DNA of 64,000 bases from Candidatus Borrelia undatumii (GTDB taxonomy: Bacteria > Spirochaetota > Spirochaetia > Borreliales > Borreliaceae), in the NCBI RefSeq assembly GCF_020882015.2, contig NZ_CP086555.2, forward strand, positions 682,001 through 746,000. Direction: 5' to 3'. The translations under genes were made by a program, and so were the position numbers. Positions 10,702-20,034 of this stretch are shown in pieces. Position 1 is the stretch's first letter. Every line of letters starts with the position of its first letter. The notes beneath the pieces are model-generated. The model saw nothing but the letters and a program-made list of their open reading frames with translations. It had not been told where the DNA came from and ran no database searches.

Positions 10702-10998
10702 TTGAGTGAAAGTGAGTTTGTTTTTTGCATTGGCTATGATGGCTCTAGGGCAATAATAGACGGGGAGCTTTTAAGGCAGCATAGAGACAAAGGCGTTGGG
10801 GAGCTTTTTGAGCTTGGTCTTTATAGGAGTGCTTTCGGTAAGGCTCTTTACAGGAAAGATGATGCTCTTATTAAATATTTGATTGAAGGGTATAATAAAA
10901 TTAGTGGATCTAACTACAGTAAAGTAGAGGAGTTCAGTCTCCTCTACGGAGTGGTTTATCCGGATGACATTTCCAAGATAAGAGTTGTTTACGTTTAA
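10702..10998 (+). CDS. Small conserved protein of unknown function
   Basis: 98 aa, no signal peptide or membrane helix. It begins with TTG, about 5 nt after a GAGGGGCT ribosome site (10690-10697); no ATG is available in frame near the start. The sequence is mixed acidic and aromatic with a possible helical part (GELLRQHRDKGVGELFELG). It sits between groEL and yajC and ends 15 nt before yajC, so it is probably the first gene of the yajC-secD-secF unit. I do not recognise a family. Confidence 0.7.
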   Translation: MSESEFVFCIGYDGSRAIIDGELLRQHRDKGVGELFELGLYRSAFGKALYRKDDALIKYLIEGYNKISGSNYSKVEEFSLLYGVVYPDDISKIRVVYV

Positions 10999-11013
10999 AG
11001 TGTAGGAGATCGT

Positions 11014-11322
11014 ATGTTTATATTGCAAGAATTTAGCCATAGCGGTAGTTTTTTTAGAAGCTTGTTGGTTTTTGTTCCTGTGGTTGCCATATTTTGGTTT
11101 TTAGTAATATCTCCTCAGCGTAAGGAAGAGAAGAAGAAGAAGGAAATGATACAAAATCTTAAAAAGGGTGATAGGGTTTTAACGGTGGGTGGGATTTTTG
11201 GCGTCGTTAAAAAGATTGGTGATACTGATGTTGTGCTTGAACTGGGTTCAGCTTCCGATGTTAGATTTGTAAAAACTTCGATCGAGAAGGTTATTTCTGA
11301 GAAGGTTGAGGATAAAAATTAA
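11014..11322 (+). CDS. yajC: Sec translocase accessory protein YajC
   Basis: Small membrane protein of the SecDF-YajC complex, 102 aa. One membrane helix (residues about 15-35) is followed by the hallmark ISPQRKEEKKKKEM and then GDRVLTVGGIFGVVKKI. ATG at 11014 follows TAGGAG by 5 nt. It lies directly ahead of secD-secF, the usual order for the complex that helps pull exported proteins across the membrane. Confidence 0.93.
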   Translation: MFILQEFSHSGSFFRSLLVFVPVVAIFWFLVISPQRKEEKKKKEMIQNLKKGDRVLTVGGIFGVVKKIGDTDVVLELGSASDVRFVKTSIEKVISEKVEDKN

Positions 11323-11377
11323 GATGGTAGAGTCGATTCGATGTTGCCTTCTAGCTTAAGGTATAAGGTGTGTTGAA

Positions 11378-13138
11378 ATGAATAAGCTTTCTAAGTTTGT
11401 ATTGATAGTGTTGGTGACTTTTTTTTCTTATCTTTTGGTGTCCCCTACTTTGAAGTGGTATTTCTTTACTGGAGATAGGGATAAAATAGTCAGTTCGTAT
11501 TCAAAAGAAGCCTTGAAGGATTATTCTAGGAAGGAGGCCTTTGGGGCTCTTGTTAGGCTTAAGGAGTTGTATCTAAAGGATCCAGATGCGCAGATCCCTG
11601 ATGATTTAAGGTATTTAATTCCGGTTGCAAAGAAGAATTATAAGGTTTATGGAAAGACTTTGCCTGTGCCTTTGGATGTTAAATCTTTGCGAGATGGGTT
11701 CTTAACCGATTCTGACATTGAAGAACTTGGCCTTGAGATCTACGGGCATTATGAGAATATAAAGAGAGATAAGAGTAGAATAATACAGCTTGGTCTTGAT
11801 CTATCTGGGGGGATGAGTGTTACTATCTCTCTTGATTATTCAAGTCTTGAGAAAAAGTTAGGACGTAGCTTGAGTTCTTTGGAAAAAGAAGAATCCGTCG
11901 AGCGTACAATGCAGATATTGAAAGAGAGAGTAGATACCTTTGGACTTACAGAGCCTAAAATTGCGAGAGAGGCAGGTGGGAGTAAAATTTTCCTAGACAT
12001 TCCTGGGGAAAGGGATGAGAGCCGTGTTGATTCTCTTTTGAGTGGCAAAGGTAATTTGACATTTTATGTTGTTGACGATGAAAGTACTTCTGTGCTTCAT
12101 GCTAAAATATTGGAAGCTGGGCCTCTTTTTTCCGTTTCTGAGATTGAGGGTAGTATAAATCTTGGAGAAGGTAAGAAAATTTTTCCCTGGTATGTTAAGG
12201 ATTCTTATGGTGTTGATGATAAATCCAGTGTTCGTTATTATGTTGTTGATTCTGGTGTTGGAAATTCTTTTGATGGTGCACATATTCGTGATGCTGGTGT
12301 TTCAAGTGACCACAGGACCGGTAAGGATATGGTTACATTTAGCCTAGATAATGAGGGAAGCGAAAAGTTTTTTGGGTTTACCCAAAGGAACATTGGGAAG
12401 GCTTTGGCTGTGGTTATGGAAGGCAAAATTAAATCTGTAGCGGGTATTAGTTATGCTATTGCTGGTGGAAATGTTTCAATTCAGGGAGATTCTTTTGATA
12501 AGAAAGAAGCTAATGAGCTTGCGCTTGTTTTTAAGACTGCGGCTTTTCCGGTTGAAATAAAAGTAGATGATCTCAGGGTTATTGGCCCTACTATCGGGCA
12601 GAGGACAGTTGAGCTTGGAATAAAGGCATTTCTACTTGCTCTTGTTTTAATTTTCCTATTTATGTTGGTTTATTACAAGGTTAGTGGTCTTGTTGCGGGA
12701 TTTTCTCTGGTTTTTTATAATTTGTTTCTAATCTTGGCAATTCTGTCTGCTTTTAATTTCACTTTAACTCTTACAAGTATTGCAGGTCTTGTGTTGACTA
12801 TGGGTATGGCTGTTGACATTAACATAATTATTTATGAACGAATTAAAGAAGAAATGAGGAATGGCCGTAAGTTTGAAAGGGCTTTTGAGGATGGATTTAA
12901 AAAGGCTTTTTGGACAATAATGGATTCAAATGTTACAACCTTTATCGCTGTTTTATTTTTAACTCTACTTGGAACGGGAGTTATCCAGGGATTTGCTTGG
13001 TCTTTGTCTGTAGGTATTGTAGCATCTCTTTTTAGTAGTTTAATTTTTTCAAGGTTTATTTTGGAAGTTATAGTTTCTTACAATAAGAGCAAGTTTGTAA
13101 GTATTTCTTGGAGTTCACGTTATGCAAAAAGTGTTTAA
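11378..13138 (+). CDS. secD: Protein translocase subunit SecD
   Basis: Membrane protein that uses the proton gradient to assist Sec export, 586 aa. Helix 1 is at residues 7-27. The large periplasmic part contains the LGLDLSGGMSVTI motif, and the C-terminal five-helix block has GLVLTMGMAVDINIIIYERIKEE, the D-containing conserved signature. The periplasmic region is typical in length for spirochaetes. Its 3' end overlaps secF by 17 nt. The ribosome site is weak (AAGGTG). Confidence 0.95.
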   Translation: MNKLSKFVLIVLVTFFSYLLVSPTLKWYFFTGDRDKIVSSYSKEALKDYSRKEAFGALVRLKELYLKDPDAQIPDDLRYLIPVAKKNYKVYGKTLPVPLDVKSLRDGFLTDSDIEELGLEIYGHYENIKRDKSRIIQLGLDLSGGMSVTISLDYSSLEKKLGRSLSSLEKEESVERTMQILKERVDTFGLTEPKIAREAGGSKIFLDIPGERDESRVDSLLSGKGNLTFYVVDDESTSVLHAKILEAGPLFSVSEIEGSINLGEGKKIFPWYVKDSYGVDDKSSVRYYVVDSGVGNSFDGAHIRDAGVSSDHRTGKDMVTFSLDNEGSEKFFGFTQRNIGKALAVVMEGKIKSVAGISYAIAGGNVSIQGDSFDKKEANELALVFKTAAFPVEIKVDDLRVIGPTIGQRTVELGIKAFLLALVLIFLFMLVYYKVSGLVAGFSLVFYNLFLILAILSAFNFTLTLTSIAGLVLTMGMAVDINIIIYERIKEEMRNGRKFERAFEDGFKKAFWTIMDSNVTTFIAVLFLTLLGTGVIQGFAWSLSVGIVASLFSSLIFSRFILEVIVSYNKSKFVSISWSSRYAKSV

Positions 13139-14021
13139 TTTTTTGAGATACGGGAATAGATTGATGGTGATTAGTATTCTTGTGATTTTTTTTGGTCTTG
13201 TTTATACCTTTATGTATCATGGGGGCTATAATTGGGGAATAGATTTTTCTTCAGGGGTTAATATCAATTTTTCCATAGGTAAAGGGGGGGTTAAGGATAA
13301 TGAGATTAAGAAGGTATTAGCATCTGCTTATAAGACATTTGAAGTTAGTGAGATTATATCAAGCGATGAGTCTAGGAGTCATTTTTCCGTTACAATAAAA
13401 TCAGATGTTACTGATTATGCTCTTAATAAGGACATACGAGACGCCTTGCTTGAAAAATTAGAGGCGGAGTATGAAGTTGATGTTGAGATTCTTGATTCTT
13501 ATTTTATCGATTCAAGTTTTTCGGCTACTTTAAGGACGAAGTCAACTTTGTTGGTTTGTCTGACGTTTGCGCTTGTTTTGGTTTATGTGGCGCTAAGGTT
13601 TAGATTGAGCTATGCTGTTGCATCAATATTTGCAACAATGCATGACATATTTTTTGTAGTTGCTTTTTTGGGGGTATTTAGGATAGAAATAAACAGTTCA
13701 ATAGTTGTTTCAATATTAACTATTATTGGATATTCTCTGAACGATACTATAATTATCTTTGACAGAATTAGGGAAAATTCTAGGAAGCTTTCTGGTACTT
13801 CATTTTTGAGTGTTTTAAACGTGAGTATCGGGCAAACCTTGTCAAGGACTATTTTGACTTCTATTACCACTTTCGTTGCTGTTCTGTCTATTTATATATT
13901 TACCGAGGGAGCCATAAGAGATTTTTCTTTAATATTTATGGTGGGTGTGATTGTTGGCACGTATTCTTCAATTTTTATAGCGTCTCCTGTTCTTTTAACT
14001 CTTTACAAGAAGATTAAATAA
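13122..14021 (+). CDS. secF: Protein translocase subunit SecF
   Basis: Partner of SecD, 299 aa, six predicted helices. NWGIDFSSG matches the SecF GIDFxGG block near residue 35, and GYSLNDTIIIFDRIRE is the conserved fourth-helix motif. The start lies 17 nt inside secD in another frame, so translation is probably coupled. It is the last gene of the unit; no obvious terminator is seen before the next gene. Confidence 0.95.
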   Translation: MQKVFNFLRYGNRLMVISILVIFFGLVYTFMYHGGYNWGIDFSSGVNINFSIGKGGVKDNEIKKVLASAYKTFEVSEIISSDESRSHFSVTIKSDVTDYALNKDIRDALLEKLEAEYEVDVEILDSYFIDSSFSATLRTKSTLLVCLTFALVLVYVALRFRLSYAVASIFATMHDIFFVVAFLGVFRIEINSSIVVSILTIIGYSLNDTIIIFDRIRENSRKLSGTSFLSVLNVSIGQTLSRTILTSITTFVAVLSIYIFTEGAIRDFSLIFMVGVIVGTYSSIFIASPVLLTLYKKIK

Positions 14022-14030
14022 CGTTTTTGT

Positions 14031-14036
14031 TATAAT
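14031..14036 (+). promoter_or_regulatory. Extended -10 element directly upstream of a start codon
   Basis: TGTTATAAT (extended -10, TATAAT at 14031-14036) ends 8 nt before the ATG at 14045. Transcription would begin at or within 2 nt of the start codon. No good -35 is seen, as is common with extended -10 promoters. Confidence 0.45.
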
Positions 14037-14044
14037 ATGGTGAT

Positions 14045-15205
14045 ATGAAGTTTTTTGATTTTGGATCATTGGGGTTTTATCGGTTTTTCGATTTTCAAAA
14101 ACATTTAAATTTCAGTATTTTTAGGTACAGTTTAATAAACTATTACTCTTATAGGGAGCAGTCAAGTCTTATTAATGATGCTAATTTACTTAAAGATAAG
14201 ATTGTATTTTTGGATAAGATATATAAAGATATAATTAAGACTGTTAACAATTCTTCAAAATCAAATGAGAGCCTGGATTTTAATAAGGAAATCTTTCATG
14301 ATGCTTTAGATCTTACTAAAAGTTTAATAAAAAAATATTATCCGGAATTAGAGTTTTTAGAGTTAGGATGTGAGGCGCTTTTAAGTAACGAAGATATTTT
14401 TAACGAGTTTTTAGGTAGGCTTAGATATTTGAATTTTAGAGTAGATATTAGGCAAAAAATTGAAGAATTTGACAAGAAAAGCAAGACCCCATGTTCTTGC
14501 ATAAGGATTGCCACTTTTTTTATTCAGCAAGAATTTTTAGAAAGGCTTGCAAGTACACTTGATTTCTTTTCTAATGAAGCTAATAACAATAATTTGAATT
14601 TAATTAACAAGGAAATTGGTAATTACTATGAAAAAGTAGAGCAGATTAAAGTAAGTGAAAATATTAAAGAAACACACAAAAAGTTTATAATAGAGCATAC
14701 CAAAGAGAAAATATCAAAAATTATGAAGGAGCATAGTCTTGACATATCTAAATTGCTTGTTAAGATTTCTTTGCTAGACATTACTATTCAGTGTTTTGAG
14801 ACTTATTATTTAAATTTACTAGAAACACTTCACATACTGTTGTCAATAAATAATATTATTGAAATTGGATTAGACGAGTTGCCAGATGCTATTTTTAATG
14901 ATTGGAATGAGTTTATTTATTTGCGTAGGAAAGAATTTCAAAAACTTGTTTTGATTTCAGATTATGTTTTTCAGAAAAGAATAGTATCTACGATAAATTC
15001 TGGAGGATGGAAGTTTACATTTTTTACTCTTGCTCCTCGTCAGGGAGATATTGTTCAGTGTTCAATAGATATTAATAAAAGTTTTGTTAACTTTGAAGAG
15101 GGTATTAAAGAGTATGAGCTTAAGATAAACAGACTGAAAAATTTTAAGCTTGAGTGTGAAAAAAATTTGAAAAAATTCGGACATTTATTTGGTTATACTT
15201 TTTAA
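14045..15205 (+). CDS. Protein of unknown function, helical
   Basis: 386 aa, no signal peptide or convincing membrane helix, rich in Lys, Glu, Asn and Ile, mostly predicted helical. A short cysteine cluster PCSCI lies near residue 155. No family is recognised. The start ATG lies 8 nt after a TATAAT box, with only GGTG as a possible ribosome site, so a leaderless message is plausible. Its 3' end abuts a decayed gene on the other strand. It corresponds by position to B. burgdorferi BB0654. Confidence 0.7.
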   Translation: MKFFDFGSLGFYRFFDFQKHLNFSIFRYSLINYYSYREQSSLINDANLLKDKIVFLDKIYKDIIKTVNNSSKSNESLDFNKEIFHDALDLTKSLIKKYYPELEFLELGCEALLSNEDIFNEFLGRLRYLNFRVDIRQKIEEFDKKSKTPCSCIRIATFFIQQEFLERLASTLDFFSNEANNNNLNLINKEIGNYYEKVEQIKVSENIKETHKKFIIEHTKEKISKIMKEHSLDISKLLVKISLLDITIQCFETYYLNLLETLHILLSINNIIEIGLDELPDAIFNDWNEFIYLRRKEFQKLVLISDYVFQKRIVSTINSGGWKFTFFTLAPRQGDIVQCSIDINKSFVNFEEGIKEYELKINRLKNFKLECEKNLKKFGHLFGYTF

Positions 15206-15472
15206 GTCTTTCATAAATTTTTATTTCATCTTCTATTTTTGGATCTTTATTGACAAACGGTCACTTTAAACTTCGAAACAGGGTTGCCTCCAGTTTTCAA
15301 AATTGGATTAATTTTATGTTTTTAATATTGGAATATCAACTTCAATTTTTTCGTTGATTGCTACTTACAAATTTTCTTTCCCATGCAAGTATATATCAGC
15401 GGTATTCAGTCGCTAAAAAGCCTGTTCTTTGCTCTCTTTATCTTGAAGTTATTTAAGTTCATTGTAACTCAT
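15206..15472 (-). pseudogene. Decayed small gene (about 95 codons) on the minus strand
   Basis: The 311-nt gap between the unknown gene and the HemW-like gene has no intact frame. The minus strand from an ATG at 15472 reads MSYNELK, then stops, and continues in the same frame as LQDKESKEQAF, stop, RLNTADIYLHGKENL, stop, VAINEKIEVDIPILKT. The reading then shifts frame to INPILKTGGNPVSKFKVT and again to FVNKDPKIEDEIKIYERL. Three nonsense codons and two frameshifts in otherwise protein-like sequence indicate a recently inactivated gene. An intact copy would be expected in related Borrelia (perhaps BB0655); I have not checked this. Confidence 0.6.
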
Positions 15473-15516
15473 TTTGGTGTTTTTAGATGTTATAATCAAG
15501 CTTAAAGTCTTTAAGT

Positions 15517-16674
15517 ATGATTTATATGGTAGTTAAGCTTTTGCCTCTAGATGAGTTAAGTATTTACGTTGACCTTACCAACTGCTATAAGTCTTCACAC
15601 TTTGCTAAAGTATTGTGTGAATTGTGTTGTTATTTAAAAAATTTAGGATACCCGAAAATTAAGACAAGTTATTTTAAATATGAAGTTTTGACAATTAGAA
15701 ATAATATTTATTTAAAGTCTTTTTTAACATCTTTGTCCGAGAGACTTAATTTTATTGAATTGGATGAGTTTACCTTTGAAGTTAATCCCAAAGATATTAC
15801 GCCTTTGCTTTTGGGAATTTTAAATGATTTTTTTGTTAGCAGAGTGAGCCTTGATGTAAAAAGTTTTTCTCCAAAATTTTTAGGGATTATGGGTGTGTCC
15901 AACGTATCCCTTAAGAATATAAATTTGGCAATAGACAATATTCGTAAATTTAATTTTGATTTAAATATTGATTTAAATATTAATATTCCTTATCAAGAAA
16001 AAAGGCATCTAAAGCTTGATTTAATGAGCTTGGTGGGATGTGCACCCGAGCATATATGTCTTTCAGAAATTACGATTGATGAGAGTAATTTTATTAGTAA
16101 TGATGTTTTCAAAGATGATGTTTGTGATAATAGCAGGGACAAAGCTGAGGATTTTTGGTTTTATGCTCTTGATCTTTTAGAAGCTAGTGGATATATAAAT
16201 TATGAAATTTCAAATTTTGCCTTAAAGGGATATGAAAGTAAGCATAATTTAAGATATTGGGAACTGAAGCCATATTTAGGCGTTGGGATAAATTCCGTGA
16301 GTTTGCTTTCTGGAATTTATAGGAGTGGGCTTAAGGCTATCATAAGGAAGGGTAACAACTTCTTAAGCGGAGAAGTATCTTTTGCTACCTTTGAGATATT
16401 GAGTGGTCTAGATTTTTTCGTCTACCATTTTATGACAAATTTCGGTATTAAGAAAGGGCTTGACGTCTCTCTTTTAGAGCTTAAGTTTAACTATGAGCAA
16501 GAAGATTTTGCTCAATTTATTGACTATCTTTTAAATCTAAATAAGGCAGTTGTTCTCAAAAATAATTTCCTCTATTTAGATGGACACGAAAGGTTCAAGT
16601 TGGATTTTTACCTTCGATTAATTAGAGAATATTTGATTGACACCTCTTTTAAAGTGAGCCTTAAATTTCTTTAA
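15517..16674 (+). CDS. HemW-like radical-SAM-family protein lacking the Fe-S cysteines
   Basis: 385 aa. Family blocks of HemW/HemN-like proteins are present: [62 protein letters not shown] and LGVGINSVS. The radical-SAM CxxxCxxC motif that should follow YIHIPF near the N-terminus is replaced: the aligned stretch reads [14 protein letters not shown], keeping only the first Cys. It should therefore not bind the 4Fe-4S cluster in the normal way. The older name coproporphyrinogen III oxidase is unlikely. A TATAAT box at 15491-15496 may be its promoter. Its last 14 nt overlap the convergent rpiA. Confidence 0.8.
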   Translation: MIYMVVKLLPLDELSIYVDLTNCYKSSHFAKVLCELCCYLKNLGYPKIKTSYFKYEVLTIRNNIYLKSFLTSLSERLNFIELDEFTFEVNPKDITPLLLGILNDFFVSRVSLDVKSFSPKFLGIMGVSNVSLKNINLAIDNIRKFNFDLNIDLNINIPYQEKRHLKLDLMSLVGCAPEHICLSEITIDESNFISNDVFKDDVCDNSRDKAEDFWFYALDLLEASGYINYEISNFALKGYESKHNLRYWELKPYLGVGINSVSLLSGIYRSGLKAIIRKGNNFLSGEVSFATFEILSGLDFFVYHFMTNFGIKKGLDVSLLELKFNYEQEDFAQFIDYLLNLNKAVVLKNNFLYLDGHERFKLDFYLRLIREYLIDTSFKVSLKFL

Positions 16675-17353
16675 TTTGTCCATTTTGGTAACATATAACT
16701 TTGGTGTTTTTGTGATTAAAAATACCGATTTCAAGTATTCCCGGAAATAGTTTGAAATATTTTTCTACTCCCTCAGGATTTTCAACATCCATTGCTACGT
16801 CCAGGATATAGTTATTGTTATCAGTTATTACTGCTCCCGCTTTGAGTTTGCAAGTTCTCAATATAGGATTAAAGTTCATTTTTTCTAGTCTTGCCATAAT
16901 AAATTCAATAGAATTCGGAGCCACTTCAATTGGTACGGAAGTTTTTTCTCCTAAAGATTTTACAATCTTTGTTTCATCTGCAATAATTAACAACTCATCA
17001 GAATTATAAGCTATTACCTTCTCCATCAAATGAGCCGCCCCGCCGCCCTTTATTAAAGCTTTCTTTTCTAGTAGGATTTCATCAGCTCCATCAATTGTGA
17101 TATCTATATTTTTTTTAAATTTCGTAAATTCAGATACATATGAAATTTCTTCTCTTGCAAGTAAATATTTAGTGTCACTACTTGTTGGATAAAGTTTTAA
17201 ACCCTTTAAAGACCCAGATTTTATTTTTTTGCTTAAGTACTTAATTGCATAAAAAACAGTTGTACCAGTTCCAATTCCTAAATGCATATCGTTTTTCACA
17301 TAATGTTCAACGGCGTATTGCGCAACCAATTTTTTTTGCTCTTCCACTTTCAT
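16661..17353 (-). CDS. rpiA: Ribose-5-phosphate isomerase A
   Basis: Cytoplasmic enzyme interconverting ribose-5-phosphate and ribulose-5-phosphate, 230 aa. Motifs: GIGTGTT phosphate loop, [18 protein letters not shown] with the catalytic Asp, and [13 protein letters not shown] chose the ATG at 17353, 9 nt downstream of AAGAG; a TTG at 17371 in the same frame would add six residues. The start region is the inner end of a 25-bp inverted repeat (17354-17413), so a longer transcript would fold the ribosome site into a very stable stem. The 3' end overlaps the HemW-like gene by 14 nt. Confidence 0.93.
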   Translation of the reverse strand: MKVEEQKKLVAQYAVEHYVKNDMHLGIGTGTTVFYAIKYLSKKIKSGSLKGLKLYPTSSDTKYLLAREEISYVSEFTKFKKNIDITIDGADEILLEKKALIKGGGAAHLMEKVIAYNSDELLIIADETKIVKSLGEKTSVPIEVAPNSIEFIMARLEKMNFNPILRTCKLKAGAVITDNNNYILDVAMDVENPEGVEKYFKLFPGILEIGIFNHKNTKVICYQNGQIKEI

Positions 17354-17413
17354 CAAATTACTCTTAACCAAATGATATGGTATTAATTATATCATTTGGT
17401 TAAGGGTAATTTG
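17354..17413. repeat. 25-bp inverted repeat over the rpiA 5' end
   Basis: Left arm 17354-17378 and right arm 17389-17413 are reverse complements at 24 of 25 positions (the exception gives a G-U pair in RNA), separated by a 10-nt loop GGTATTAATT. The left arm includes the rpiA ribosome site and ends next to its ATG. On the rpiA strand the loop region contains TATAAT (17390-17385), so transcription may also begin inside the repeat. Confidence 0.85.
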
Positions 17414-17553
17414 CATCATAGAATATAAGCATTCAATGTTTTACTCCACACTTGTATGTGGTCAGTACTGCTTGATATTAACATTAGTTTCATTTTGTGA
17501 TAGCTTATAGCTTAAAGGTTTGTTAAAAATAAAAACATTTCGTAGGAGATTTT

Positions 17554-18300
17554 ATGTGTGAATTAGTTTTAGTTCGGCATGGGGAGAGTGAGTGGAATAG
17601 GGAAAACCTTTTTACAGGTTGGACTGATGTTAAACTTTCTGAAAAAGGTGTCGCTGAAGCTTTGGATGGTGGTAGAATCCTTAAACGAGAGGGCTATTCT
17701 TTCGATATCGCTTTTAGTTCAGTGTTAGTAAGAGCAAACGATACTTTAAACATTATTTTAGGTGAATTGGGTCGATCTTACATTGATATTGAGAAATCTT
17801 GGAGACTTAACGAGAGACACTATGGAGCCCTACAGGGATTAAATAAAGCTGAAACAGCTGCTAGATATGGAGAAGATAAGGTGTTGATCTGGAGACGTAG
17901 TTATAATGTCCCTCCTATGCCTTTGGAAGAGTCCGATAAGCGACATCCGGTTCATGATTTAAGATACAAGAGTATTCCCAGGAGTGAACTTCCTTCAACG
18001 GAGTGTTTAAAAGATACTGTTGCAAGAGTTATTCCTTATTGGACAGATAAAATTGCCAAGGCTATTCTTGAGGGAAAGAGGGTTATTATTGCTGCTCATG
18101 GGAATTCTTTAAGGGCGCTTGTTAAATATCTTGATAATATGAGTGAGGACGATATTTTAAAGCTCAATATCCCCACCGGTATTCCTTTAGTATATAAACT
18201 TGATAAGGATTTAAAGCCTATTAAACACTACTACTTGGGAGATGAAGATAGGATCAAAGCTGCTATGGAGTCTGTGGCTAACCAGGGGAAGGCAAAATAA
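17554..18300 (+). CDS. gpmA: 2,3-bisphosphoglycerate-dependent phosphoglycerate mutase
   Basis: Glycolytic enzyme converting 3- to 2-phosphoglycerate, 248 aa. The phospho-histidine motif is [11 protein letters not shown] at residues 4-14; the block [17 protein letters not shown] and the second histidine in [10 protein letters not shown] are present. Length is normal. ATG follows GTAGGAG by 5 nt. The 140-nt upstream region has a hairpin CCACA-CTTGTA-TGTGG (17445-17460 region) and a tandem TAGCTTA; no confident promoter was found. Glycolysis is the main energy route of Borrelia. Confidence 0.96.
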   Translation: MCELVLVRHGESEWNRENLFTGWTDVKLSEKGVAEALDGGRILKREGYSFDIAFSSVLVRANDTLNIILGELGRSYIDIEKSWRLNERHYGALQGLNKAETAARYGEDKVLIWRRSYNVPPMPLEESDKRHPVHDLRYKSIPRSELPSTECLKDTVARVIPYWTDKIAKAILEGKRVIIAAHGNSLRALVKYLDNMSEDDILKLNIPTGIPLVYKLDKDLKPIKHYYLGDEDRIKAAMESVANQGKAK

Positions 18301-18388
18301 AGAATTCATTGTACTTATAGCTAATGTAAGGGGTTGACAGTTTGGTTGCCTCTTGTATTTCTTTTTGTGTTTCTTTGTAAAATTCTTA

Positions 18389-19960
18389 TTAAGGGTCAGT
18401 AAATTGTCTTACAATTTCTTCGAATTTCCCAAGACCAATAATTTTGATAAATGCTGCTAGTTTTGGACCCTTATCTTTGTTAATTAATATATTGTAAATC
18501 TGTTTGAATAGTAAGGGAGGCTCGATGTTATTGCTACGTGCAATTTTATAAATTTCGTTTTGAATATCTTTTTCAGTTATATTTTTGAAATCATTTTTTA
18601 GGAATTCTAGTAATTGTTCTACTGCTTGTCTGTTTTCATGTTCCAGTGGCGAGATACTATCGAAATTAGACCTCAATGAAAACTTAAAATCTTCGGGGGC
18701 GTAGTCTCTTATCCAGTTTAAGGCACAATCAATTTTGTTGGTGAGTTTTTCTTTTTGATAATCTTGTACGTCTTTTAAATATTTTAAAATTCTTTCTTTA
18801 TCTCCTTCAAAAATTTGGCAAAGAACGCTTAAATGTCTGAAGCCAATTTGATAAGGGGTTCTCTTATCTGGTAATTTTGGTTGAGATAGCTCGTAAATTC
18901 TTCTAAAAGCTTTTTGCTTGCTTTCCTTAATGGTCTCAATTCCATAGTATACCCTTTCAAATTTGTCATAGTCCTCATATATTTTTATTACATCAAGATC
19001 AAACGATATTGAAAACTCTATGTTAGGTTTTGTTGATGCAAATAGAAATCGCGTTACCTCAGGAGTATATATTTCAAGTACGTCTTTTAAAGACACAACG
19101 TCACCAGAAGATGAAGATATTTTACCCCCTCGTCCCTTAATTGATATGAAATCATATTGAAATGTTATAGGCGTAGTTCCCCCAAAAATTTTTACAATCT
19201 TTATCGAGGTATCAAAACTTCCTCCACTACTATGATGGTCTTTGCCGGCAGGTTCAAAATCAACATCCTCATATTTCCATCGCATTGGCCAGTCAACCCT
19301 CCACGGAAGCTTTACAGCCCATGTTTTTCTTAAGTCAAGAGATTCGCTATTCCCGCATTCGCAGCGATATTCAATAGAATAGCAGCAATCATAACCTTCT
19401 ACGCTTGTAGTATCCCTGTTACATCTAGTGCAAAAGATGCTAACAGGATACCAATTGTCATCAAGGTTTGTTGTTCTGTGTTCATTTAAAGCATTCGCTA
19501 TTTCATCTCTATGGTCCAGAGCAAACTTAATCTGACTCGCATAGTCGCCTGACATATACTTCAGGGATTGATCTATGAATTCTGGATTAATTCCCACTAT
19601 GGGTAAGTAATGTGAAAATTCAACTTCGTTTGCTTTCGCATAGCTTGACTCATTAGTTCTAGTATCAGGAACTCTAGTGATAGCCTGTCTTAAATAAGAA
19701 GCAAGTAATTCCTGATTCGGCATGTTCTTGGGTACTTTTCTAAACACATCGTAATTATCCCAAGAATAGATAAATCTAACATTTTGTCCCATATCTTCCA
19801 GAGCTCTTGCTACAAGATCAACAGAAATAACTTCCCTAAAGTTTCCAATATGCACAGTTCCTGACGGAGTAATACCTGATGCAACCGTGTAGTGCTCCTT
19901 CCCGCCCTTTTCCTCTACGATCTTTCTTGCATAAAAATCCGCCCAGTGAGCTGTTTTCAT
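18389..19960 (-). CDS. lysS: Class I lysyl-tRNA synthetase
   Basis: Charges tRNA-Lys, 523 aa. It is the archaeal-type class I enzyme: HIGN is seen as [12 protein letters not shown] near residue 35 and the KMSKS loop is KISSSSGD near residue 279. Zinc-type cysteines appear in FCTRCNRD and YRCECGN. Borrelia is a known bacterial holder of this class, acquired by ancient transfer. The ribosome site is GCAGGAG, 6 nt from ATG. The gene converges on gpmA across an 88-nt gap in which I see no clear terminator. Confidence 0.97.
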   Translation of the reverse strand: MKTAHWADFYARKIVEEKGGKEHYTVASGITPSGTVHIGNFREVISVDLVARALEDMGQNVRFIYSWDNYDVFRKVPKNMPNQELLASYLRQAITRVPDTRTNESSYAKANEVEFSHYLPIVGINPEFIDQSLKYMSGDYASQIKFALDHRDEIANALNEHRTTNLDDNWYPVSIFCTRCNRDTTSVEGYDCCYSIEYRCECGNSESLDLRKTWAVKLPWRVDWPMRWKYEDVDFEPAGKDHHSSGGSFDTSIKIVKIFGGTTPITFQYDFISIKGRGGKISSSSGDVVSLKDVLEIYTPEVTRFLFASTKPNIEFSISFDLDVIKIYEDYDKFERVYYGIETIKESKQKAFRRIYELSQPKLPDKRTPYQIGFRHLSVLCQIFEGDKERILKYLKDVQDYQKEKLTNKIDCALNWIRDYAPEDFKFSLRSNFDSISPLEHENRQAVEQLLEFLKNDFKNITEKDIQNEIYKIARSNNIEPPLLFKQIYNILINKDKGPKLAAFIKIIGLGKFEEIVRQFTDP

Positions 19961-20034
19961 AATATCACTCCTGCCTGGACACTAATTCTATCATTCTGTT
20001 TTTTTTGTTTCAAGTTTTTAAAAATACCATTCTC

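Noticed and set aside
18335-18357. TTGACA between gpmA and lysS
   Set aside because: No -10 at suitable distance and no gene downstream on that strand.
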